Origin: Burkholderia contaminans | GTDB lineage: Bacteria; Pseudomonadota; Gammaproteobacteria; Burkholderiales; Burkholderiaceae | Direction: 5' to 3' | DNA: 64,000 bases | Assembly (NCBI RefSeq): GCF_029633825.1 | Contig: NZ_CP090641.1 | Coordinates: forward strand, 682,001-746,000 | In this document: positions 55,886 through 64,000 of the stretch, in pieces | Numbering within the stretch: position 1 is the stretch's first letter | Layout: each line of letters opens with the position of its first letter | Position numbers and translations under genes: made by a program | The notes under the pieces: generated by a model | The model's input: only the letters and a program-made list of their open reading frames with translations | Database searches by the model: none | Told to the model about the DNA's origin: nothing

Positions 55886-56093
55886 TGCCTTTGCGGGCTC
55901 CGCTTCGCGGCCGCTCATCGCACTTCGTAGCGCCCCGCTCACGCCGCCTGCCGGCGATCGCGGCGACTACGGATTCCGGCGCGGCACGCGGCCATCGCCG
56001 TCCCTACAATCGACGCAGCAGCCGCGCGCCCGTCGGCGCCGCCGGCCCCAGAACAACCCGTCGAATCAACGCCGAATTCGCCCCGATCCCGCC

Positions 56094-57257
56094 GTGCCTG
56101 CGCTGTTCCAGACGAATGCCGACGCCGGCGACGCCGTGCACCGGGCCATGCCCGCCGCGGCTGCACCGCCCGCCGCCGCGCCGGCCGCGGTCCCGCTCGA
56201 CGCGTCGCCCCATCTGCCGCGCCTGTCCGCCGCCGCCGCGCGCGGACTGTCGCACGCGTACTGCGCAACCGGCGCCGTCGCGATCACGCTCGGCGAACAC
56301 GCATACGAAGTGCGCTGGCGCGTCGACGCCGAGCCGGCCGCCGATGCGCACGCGTACCGCTTCGTCGTCGGCCCGGCGGCCGGCACGCTGTGGATCGATC
56401 CGCTCGCGGAAACCGAATGGCTCGGCGAAGCGGCCGATCCGGCCGTGCCGGCCGTGATTCGCGCGGCACTGCTCGCCGATCTGGGTGCGCCGCTCGCCGC
56501 CGTGCTGCAGACGGCGACGCGGCAGCGCGTGGAACTGCTGCCGCCGCCCGACAGCGTGCCGGCGTGGCGCGCCGCGCCGGCCGCGCTGCGCTTCGAGTTG
56601 CGGCGCGCCGACGCCGCATGGCGCTGCCACGGCGCGCTGCTGTTCGACGCGCCGGATGCGCTGGCCGTGTTCTTCGCGGGCCGGCCGGCCGCACCGGCCG
56701 CCCCCGCCGACGCGCGCGCGGCCTACGCGAACCTGCCCGTGCCGCTCGTGTTCGAGATCGGCCGGACCGAGCTGACTACGGCCGAGCTGGCCGACGTCGT
56801 CGGCGGCGACATCATCGCGATCGAGCGCTGGCAGGCCCACGAGCAGAACCTGCTGTGCGTCGCGCGGCTGCCTGCCGCGCCGGCATGGGAAATTACCGGA
56901 CGGCCGTCGGGCAACCGGCTGACCGTCGAACGAATCAGGGAGATGCCTTTGGAACCGACCCGCACCGATGCCGCGCCGCCGACGACGCACGACGCGCCCG
57001 CCGCCGACGCACCGCGCCCGCTCGACGGCCTCGCGGTCGACCTGCGCTTCGAGCTGCCGCCCACGTCGATGCCGCTCGGCGAGCTGAGCGCACTGCAACC
57101 CGGCGCCGTGATCGAGCTGCAGCAAGGGATCAACCAGAGCGTGATCCATCTCGTCGCGAACGGGATGCTGATCGGCACGGGGCACCTGATCGCGGTGGGC
57201 CAGAAGCTCGGCGTACGGGTCGTCACGCTGACCCAACCCGCGCCGCGCGAGCGCTGA
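56094..57257 (+). CDS. sctQ: Type III secretion C-ring protein SctQ (HrcQ/YscQ family)
   Basis: About 387 residues from GTG 56094. The N-terminal two-thirds are Ala-rich and divergent, as usual for SctQ. The C-terminal SpoA domain (about 310-380) shows LAVDLRFELPPTSMPLGELSAL, LQPGAVIELQQGINQSVIHL and VANGMLIGTGHLIAVGQKLG. SctQ forms the cytoplasmic sorting platform that sorts secretion substrates. A shorter internal-start product from ATG 56943 (REMPLEPT) could give the C-terminal SctQ-C isoform seen in other systems. It is followed three bases later by sctR. Confidence 0.88.
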   Translation: MPALFQTNADAGDAVHRAMPAAAAPPAAAPAAVPLDASPHLPRLSAAAARGLSHAYCATGAVAITLGEHAYEVRWRVDAEPAADAHAYRFVVGPAAGTLWIDPLAETEWLGEAADPAVPAVIRAALLADLGAPLAAVLQTATRQRVELLPPPDSVPAWRAAPAALRFELRRADAAWRCHGALLFDAPDALAVFFAGRPAAPAAPADARAAYANLPVPLVFEIGRTELTTAELADVVGGDIIAIERWQAHEQNLLCVARLPAAPAWEITGRPSGNRLTVERIREMPLEPTRTDAAPPTTHDAPAADAPRPLDGLAVDLRFELPPTSMPLGELSALQPGAVIELQQGINQSVIHLVANGMLIGTGHLIAVGQKLGVRVVTLTQPAPRER

Positions 57258-57260
57258 ACG

Positions 57261-57935
57261 ATGGGCAATCTGCCGAATCCGGTCGCGCTGATCGCGGTGA
57301 TCGCCGCGCTCGGCATCGCGCCGTTCGCGGCGCTGATGGTCACGAGCTACACGAAGCTCGTGGTCGTGCTCGGCCTGTTGCGCTCCGCGCTCGGCATCCA
57401 GCAGGTGCCGCCGAACCTCGTGCTGAACGGCATCGCGCTGATCCTGTCGCTGTTCATCATGGCGCCCGTCGGGATGTCGATCCGCGACGCGCTGCAGGCG
57501 CGCCACTTCGATGCGTCGGGGCAGTTGTCGACGGCCGACGTCGGCGCGCTCGCCGATGCCGCGCTGCCGCCGATCAAGGATTTCCTCGTGTCGCACACGC
57601 GGCAGCGCGATCGCGAATTCTTCGTGCGCACCGCCACCTCGGTGTGGCCGAAGAACCGCGCGGACGGCATCAAGGACGACGACCTGCTGGTGCTGGTGCC
57701 GAGCTTCACGCTCGCCGAGCTGACGAAGGCGTTCCAGATCGGTTTCGTGATCTATATCGTGTTCATCGTCGTCGACCTGCTGGTCGCGAACATCCTGCTC
57801 GCGCTCGGCATGCAGATGATCTCGCCGACCACGATCTCGGTGCCGTTCAAGCTGCTGCTGTTCGTCGCGCTCGACGGCTGGTCGCTGCTCGTGCACGGCC
57901 TCGTGATGTCGTACCGGGTGGCGGGCGCGGGATGA
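57261..57935 (+). CDS. sctR: Type III secretion export-apparatus protein SctR
   Basis: A 224-residue membrane protein with about four hydrophobic segments and the highly conserved family features: VTSYTKLVVVLGLLRSALGIQQ-type helix, PPNLVLNGIALILSLFIMAP, LVLVPSFTLAELTKAFQIGF and LLALGMQMISPTTISVPFKLLL. It forms the core of the export gate with SctS and SctT, which are not in the window directly after it. Overlaps the next gene by four bases (ATGA). Confidence 0.93.
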   Translation: MGNLPNPVALIAVIAALGIAPFAALMVTSYTKLVVVLGLLRSALGIQQVPPNLVLNGIALILSLFIMAPVGMSIRDALQARHFDASGQLSTADVGALADAALPPIKDFLVSHTRQRDREFFVRTATSVWPKNRADGIKDDDLLVLVPSFTLAELTKAFQIGFVIYIVFIVVDLLVANILLALGMQMISPTTISVPFKLLLFVALDGWSLLVHGLVMSYRVAGAG

Positions 57936-58720
57936 GCGCGCGCCGCCTGCGAACCGCCGCCGCCTGCCTGTGCGCGCTGGCTGCGCTCGCCTTCGCGTGC
58001 CTGCCGCTGCGCGGCGCGCAGGCCGCAGGCGCCGGTACCGGCTTCGCGCCGCTCGCGCGTGCGTGCGCGCCGAACGTCGATCCCGATACCCTCGCCGCGC
58101 TGGTGCGTACCGAATCGGGCTTCAATCCGTATGCGATCGGCGTGGTCGGCGGCCATCTGGCGCGCCAGCCCGCGTCGCTCGACGAAGCACGCGCAACCGC
58201 GCGCGAGCTCGCGGCGCGCGGCTTCAGCTACAGCGTCGGCCTTGCGCAGGTGAACGAGCGCAATTTTGCGAAATACGGGCTCGATGAAGCGACGATGTTC
58301 GAACCGTGCCGCAACCTGCGGGCCGGCGGCGCGATCCTGACCGAATGCTTCGCGCGCTCGTCGGGCACCGGTCGCGCCACGCAGGCCGCGTTGCGCGCGG
58401 CGCTGTCGTGCTACTACAGCGGCAACTTCACGACCGGCTTCTCGAGCGGCTACGTGAGCCGCGTCGTCGCCAGCGCGCAGCGCAACGCGCGCGAAGGCGG
58501 CGTCGGACCGATTCCCGTCGTGACCGATACGCCGCCGCCCGCGCGCCAGCGTCGCATGGACGCGGCCGCGACCACGCCGCCCGAGCGCGCGCGCCGGCTG
58601 CCGTCGCCTGCCGCGTCCGCCGATGCGCCGTCGTGCCACGCCCGCCCGGTCGTGATGATGTGCCGCGGGCTCGCAGCCAGCCGAGCGAAGCGGCTGTGCG
58701 TGAAGTGTCTCGACGAGTAG
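57932..58720 (+). CDS. Lytic transglycosylase of the type III secretion locus
   Basis: A 262-residue periplasmic enzyme. The signal peptide ends AQAAGAG. The transglycosylase domain has the catalytic Glu in LVRTESGFNPYAIG and the motifs YSVGLAQVNERNFAKYG and AALSCYYSGNFTTGF. Such enzymes open peptidoglycan locally for assembly of the needle complex (IpgF/HpaH type). A Pro/Arg-rich tail of about 70 residues ends in a Cys-containing VKCLDE. It is translationally coupled to sctR, so it belongs to the secretion operon. Confidence 0.9.
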   Translation: MSARRLRTAAACLCALAALAFACLPLRGAQAAGAGTGFAPLARACAPNVDPDTLAALVRTESGFNPYAIGVVGGHLARQPASLDEARATARELAARGFSYSVGLAQVNERNFAKYGLDEATMFEPCRNLRAGGAILTECFARSSGTGRATQAALRAALSCYYSGNFTTGFSSGYVSRVVASAQRNAREGGVGPIPVVTDTPPPARQRRMDAAATTPPERARRLPSPAASADAPSCHARPVVMMCRGLAASRAKRLCVKCLDE

Positions 58721-58925
58721 CGGTGCGCGCCCCGATTACAGGGGCGCGAACGTCGCCGGCGCGGCACCGCCGTCGGGCTGCACGCGTCTCGTAGCGTGCG
58801 GTGCGCTCGCGCGGCGGCCGCGCCGCCGTGCTACGAAACAGCGGCGATCCGGCCGCAACGCGCGTCCCTACACTCGTCGGATCGCGTCGCGGCGCGCATG
58901 GCGCCGCGCCTTCAGGGAGACGAGC

Positions 58926-61900
58926 ATGCTGTTGATCGACGGATTGGGACTGGGCGTCAACTGGCAGCGCTTCCTGTCGGAAACGCTGAACCCGGTCGTC
59001 GCACCGCCGCCCCCGCCGCCGCCTCCGCCGAAGAAGGACGATTCGTCGGCCGGCCCCGCGAACCCGGTTGCGACGCCGCCGATTCCGGTCACCGCGACGC
59101 CGTCCACCGATCCGTCGAAGCCGACCAACCCCGAAATTGCATCCGCGACCGCGCTGGTCCAGAGCATGGCCGCGCAGTACACGGTGCCGCCGCCCGACAT
59201 CACGGTCGAGAACGACAGGACGCGCGCGGTGCAGACGGCGATCCAGGACGCGCAGACGCAATACGACAACGCATCGCAATCGCTGCAGGGCGCGCAGAAC
59301 GTGCTGCGCCTCGTGAACCGCGATCCCGAATCGACGCCCGACGACCGCAAGGCCGCTCAGGACGCCTACGCGAAGGCGCGCACCGCCGCCGACAGCGCGC
59401 AGCGCGACCTGAACGTGACGACCGACGCGGGCTACATGATCCTGTACGGCGAACAGGCGAACGCCGACATGCCGGCCGGGATGAAGATCGACGACTCCGG
59501 CAAGGTGACCGATCCGGGCGACGCGCAACATGCCGCCGACCAGCAGTTCAAGACGCTGCTGGCCGCGTTTCCCGAGCACGCGAACGATCCGAACTGGGTA
59601 CCGCAGCAGAGCGACTGCAAGAACCCGCTGCAGATCCGGCTCTTCGACAACTGGCAGACCGCCAGCGCAACGGCCGCCGTCGGTGCGTCGAAGTACTACG
59701 CGGACGTCGCGAATTCGAACCTCGCCTATACGCAGTTCCAGTCGTATCTCGCCGATCCGGACTACAAGGACGCGCTCGACTCGGGCGTGAGCCGCCTCAA
59801 CGATGCGCTTCAGCAGCAGGGATTGCAGGTCACGATGCCCGACGCGCCGGCGTCGCAGGACGCCGCGCAGCAGGCCGTCACGGCGGCGGCGAAGGACGCG
59901 AACTATGCCAATGCCGCGGCCGGCGCCGCGAAGGACAGCCTGGCGCTCACGAACGCGCAGCAAACGTACGACTCGGTCAGCGGCAAGGAAGGACCGACGG
60001 TGGTCGTGGCGAATGCGGTGTCGGATGCGAAGACCGCGCTCGCCCGCGCGCAGACGGCCGCGAATACGAGCGGCAGCTATCTGCAGATGCTGTCCGCGCA
60101 ACATCAGGTCGACACGCTGCAGGCCGACTACACGAAGAAGCAGCAGGCCGCCGACGCCTGGCACAAGGCCAACCCGGGCTCGATGCTGAAGGATCCGCAG
60201 GTCGACCTCGATGTCGGCGACGCATACGCGAAGCTGTCGCAGGCGCAACAGCAGGCCGGTATCGCGCACGACGGTTTCGTCGCGACCTACGGCGCGACGC
60301 TCGCGCAGCAGTACGACGACCAGGCGTCGCAGATCCAGGCGCAGGTCAACGCGCGCTCGATCTTCACGAAGCCGACGACCCAGCCGCCGCTGCTCGCGCC
60401 GTCGCTGTCGACCGCAAGCGGCCTGTCTTCCCTGCCCGCATCGTCGCTGTCGACCGCTGCGAGCGCCGCCCCCACCGGCACGCCGACGCTGCCGACGTCG
60501 TCACCGTTGCCCGCGCCATCGCTGTCGACCGCGAATGGCGGACTGCCACCGTCGCTCACCGACTCGTCCCCGTTCGTGCTGCCGCAGTCGCCGGCCACGC
60601 AGGCCGCGCCGGCGGGCCCGACGCTGCTCGATGCAAAGCGCCTGCAGGTCGTCGCAGGCGCGATCCGCGCGGCCGACAGCCGGCTCGCGAATTCGGTCAA
60701 CGAGCGCGCAACCCAGGCCGCGCTGTCGCAGGCACGCATCCAGCAGACACAGGCAAAGAGCACGCTCGCATCGGTGCAGAAACAGTACGACGACTGGGCG
60801 GCCGCGAATCCGCCGCCCGTGCGCTTCCGCTACGTCGCGGGCGACGACATGATCCCGGCGCCGTCGGCACCTCGGCCGAACCTGTACCAGGACCAGCTCG
60901 ACAAGGCGAAGGCTGCCGTCACGCAAGCCGACAACACGGTACAGCGCCTGCAGCTGCTGAGCGAGACGTCGCACCAGCAGGTGTTGATGGACCAGTTCGA
61001 CGCGGGACTCGACGAGCGGCTGCGCTACGCGGCGCCCGATTCGGATGCCGGCAACGACTACAAGAAGGCGCTGCACGACTTCTACGAGGCGCATCGGGGC
61101 GAACTGTCGAACTCGCTGCTCGACGCGGCGAGCGCGAGCACGCAGAACGGCAATACGATCGCGTTCGGCAAGCTGACCGACAACGAACAGCGCAACCTGA
61201 TCGGCGTCGCGCTCGGGATGCAGCCCGACGTGCAGAACACGGCCTCGTCGAGCGATGGTTCGGATCCCGTATCGCCGACGAACGACGACGTCGCGCGCTT
61301 CACCGACAAGGACAAGCTGTCGACGATCAACAGCGTGCGCGACACGCTGCTGAAGGTCGGCGGCGGCGCGACCACGCAGGTCAGCGTGCTGCCGATGGTG
61401 TATGCGGCGAAGGACGCCGGCATGACGACCAGCGCGATCTTCAAGGTCACCGGCAAGGACGGCACGCAATACGTCGACGAGACGGCGAGCACCTACAACG
61501 ACATCAACGACTACATCGACAACAACCAGCTGTCGAAGGACGGCACCGTCGACATCGCGACCGGCCACAACGCGGACGGCTCGCTGCAGCTCGTGTCGAA
61601 GGCCGCGCATCATGAAAGCGGCTTCGACAGCTTCCTGAACACGCTGACCAGCACCGGCCTGAACATCGGCATGATGGTCGGCGGCATGGCGCTGGAAGGT
61701 ATCGGCGGGCTGCTCGACGGCACCGGAATCGGCGCGATCGTCGGCGTGCCGCTGAACATCCTCGGTGCGGGGATGATGTACACCGCGATCGGCGCGTCGA
61801 TGACCAGCGCGGGGCTCGACATCGCGACGCGCATGGAACACGGCCGCAGCATCAATCCGTTCACCGACGCGGGCGCGCGCGCCGACTTCATCAATCTCGT

Positions 61901-64000
61901 GCCGATGGGCGCCGCCGGCACCGCCAAGCTCGCCGGCAGCAAGCTGTTCACGCGCGCGGTGACGGCGCTCACGCGCACGCCGAAAGTCGCGTCGCTGCTT
62001 TCCACCGGCGCGAAGGCCACCGCGATCGTGACCGGCGTCGGCGGCGCGGTCGAGGCGTTCGGCGAGGCCGGCGTCGACTATCTCGCAGGCGACAAGAAAG
62101 CCGCCGGCGAGCAGCTCAAGTCCGGGCTCACCAACGTCGCGCTGATGGCCGCGGGCGGCCTCAAGGAACGCGCGGTCACGTCGGCGCGAACCCGCACCGG
62201 CCGGCCGGTGCCGATCCGCACGACCGACGGCGAGACCGTCACGGTCGACAGCAGGATGCTCGGCCAGATCCTGAACAAGGGCGACGTGTCGTCGCTCGCC
62301 TACGGCCGCACGCGCGCGACGCTCGACGGCGAAGCCGTGAAGGTGTCGCCCGAAGGCATGCTGATGGTCGGCGACAAGATCCTGACCTACGATAACCAGC
62401 CGATCCGCGTGCTCGACAAGACATCGAGCAAGCAGATGCCGCCCGGCAAATCGGTGGTGCTCGGCGAAGACGGCACGCTGTCCGTCGTGTCGGCGTCGCC
62501 CAAGGAATGGACCAACGGCACGCGCGTCGACGACGTGAAGGGAACCGGCGAGCGCCTGTCGTTCGGCCCGGACGGCGAGATGACCACGACGCCGAACGTC
62601 GTCCCGAAGACCCGGCTCGAGCTCCTCGATCACGCCATTGCGCAGACGAGCGAAGCGATCCGGCAGGCGAACGGCGCCGACGCGCAGGCGCCGCGCAGCC
62701 TCGCGCAGACGGCCGCCGAAAGCGAAACGGCCAGCACCGCGAGCAACGCCCGCAGCACGCAGCGCGCGAGCCAGGAGGCGCGCGCGTCGACCAGCAGCAC
62801 GACGAAACCGAGGTCGACCGCACGGCGGCCGCGCGCAGCGACCGGCGCAGCCAGGATGCGCAGGCGCTGCGCACGCGGGCCGCCGAGCTCGACGAACCGG
62901 CCGGCGCCGGCACGCGAACGAAGACGGATGGCGCACCGCCGCGCGTCGACGTGAAGGTCGTCGACCTGACGGACGAAGCGCCGGCCGCGCGGCCGGCCAC
63001 GCGCGATCCGGCCGGCATCGCGGTACCGCGCGGGCCGAGCGCCGAACCGCTGGAGGTCGGCGACCGCACCGTCTATGTCGTGCGCGACCGCACGGCGCAG
63101 GACGCGCCCGGTGCACGGCCGTCCCCGTTGCGCCCGCAGGATCTCGACGAACCCGTGATCGTCGTCGCCGGCGAGCATGACGCAGCACTGGCGCCCGAAC
63201 TCGCGAACCGCTGGCAGAAGCCCGTCTACGCGGCCGCGCCCGACGCGTTCGGCGCCGACGGCCAGCTTCGCGCGGACGCGCGCGTGCTGCGCTTCGATCC
63301 CGCGCCGGAAACCGCGGCAGCCGAAACCGGCTTGCCGGGCGCAGGCGCAGCCGACGAAGCGCCACCGGCGTCGCCCCGCCCCGCGGCCGGCGACGACACG
63401 GTGATCGTGCTGGCCGGCAAGCGCGGCCCGAACGAACCGGCGATGCCGCGCGCGCCGCGGCGGCCGAAGCCGTCAGCGCGCTCGACGGCATCTTCAGCGC
63501 ACCGAATCGCGTGCTCGTGCTCGTCAAGCCGGAGCGCCCCGCCACCGTCGAGCGCACGGCGGAACGCGAGACGGACACCGGCAAAACCACCGGCAAGGCG
63601 GCCGCCGACACCGCCGACCGGACGGCCGCCCGCGCGAACGCGACCGACGCGCGCCCGGCTGCCGCGAACGACGAGACCGGGCTCGCCGCCGCGCATCCGG
63701 AAACGACCGAAACGCCGCCGCCCGACCCTGCCGCGTCGAACCCCGGCTGGATCACGCGGATGCAGATGCGTTTCGGCGGCGCGGCGCTGCCCGAAGCCGC
63801 GCAGGCACTCGCGATGCAATCAGGCACGCTCGCGACGCAGTTGCGCATGCTTCAGGACGCCGGCTGGCGCGTGACGCTCGGCAAGCGCGGCGGCGGCAGC
63901 CGCATCGATCCGCGCAAGCGCCGCGTGACGATCGACGGCGGCCTCCGGCATCCGGGCAGCATCGCGTACACGCTCGCGCACGAAGCGCGGCATGCAGTCG
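58926..64000 (+). CDS. Very large effector/toxin-like protein, frame broken twice, runs off the window
   Basis: ATG 58926 follows a GGGAGA site. The N terminus (MLLIDGLGLGVNWQRFLSE) is followed by nine prolines, a long Gln/Ala-rich coiled-coil-like region with DxxQ repeats (about 70-600), a globular region with LTDNEQRNLIGVALG, and a hydrophobic Gly-rich segment (LNIGMMVGGMALEGIGGLLD). It resembles large DUF4781-type proteins in overall layout. The frame changes near 62780 and again near 63440; each can be fixed by one base. Reading on gives GWITRMQMRFGGAALPEAAQ and ends at LAHEARHAV, an HEARH metalloprotease-like motif at the edge. Placed directly after type III genes, it is probably a secreted effector. 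Confidence 0.72.

Noticed and set aside
60501..63848. A 1,115-codon minus-strand open frame over the giant protein gene
   Set aside because: Antisense shadow; the sense reading gives coherent protein sequence across two small frame changes.

Overview
The window looks like part of a secondary chromosome of a Burkholderia, most likely of the B. cepacia complex. The basis is the very high GC, strong GC3 bias (most reverse frames stay open), the density of AraC, SDR and two-component genes, and familiar Burkholderia gene families. Species and replicon are inferences. No rRNA, tRNA, CRISPR array, prophage or insertion sequence was seen.

Layout. 1-9.9 kb: a CreBC-type two-component system (creC cut by the window edge), an SDR, a sterol-desaturase-family membrane protein, a long intergenic region with direct repeats on a ~114-bp period, a frameshifted Gly/Ser-rich secreted protein, an EF-hand protein, an OmpR/EnvZ-type pair, a 273-bp array of 7-bp repeats, a lipoprotein and a DapB-like protein. 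10-16.5 kb: an SDR/MoaF pair with a divergent AraC regulator, an EamA exporter, an entericidin with its terminator, and an aspartate carbamoyltransferase with an N-terminal helix-turn-helix and two matching palindromes. 16.6-23 kb: a catecholate-siderophore-type TonB receptor with Sel1 and PiuC partners behind a likely Fur box, a Phd/VapC toxin-antitoxin pair, a VanX-type dipeptidase and a MobA-like transferase. 23-32.4 kb: a sugar or polyol ABC transporter with two dehydrogenases, an FGGY kinase and an AraC regulator, then a PanE-like reductase. 32.6-37.2 kb: a chemoreceptor, a lower-GC OmpA-like/unknown pair, a LuxR-type response regulator and two conserved unknowns.

37.3-51 kb is the most unusual part. 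It holds a sigma-54 activator of VpsR-like architecture, five secreted low-complexity proteins read leftward, a very AT-rich control region with inverted repeats, and a rightward operon behind a near-consensus sigma-54 promoter. That operon encodes UDP-glucuronate decarboxylase, a UDP-glucose 4-epimerase-like enzyme, UDP-glucose dehydrogenase and a membrane GT2 synthase fused to a GH26-like hydrolase domain. My reading, which is inference, is a biofilm-matrix locus combining a pentose/uronate/galactose-containing exopolysaccharide with secreted structural proteins under RpoN control.

51-64 kb: an AraC gene divergent from an isoquinoline 1-oxidoreductase-like molybdoenzyme (iorAB), a repeat-rich intergenic region, an orphan winged-helix regulator, and the edge of a type III secretion cluster (sctQ, sctR, lytic transglycosylase). 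Last is a very large effector- or toxin-like protein whose reading frame changes twice and which runs off the window near an HEARH metalloprotease-like motif.

Four genes need a single-base correction in G/C runs or GC repeats to read through. This suggests either assembly indels or real gene decay, and it should be resolved before those genes are interpreted.
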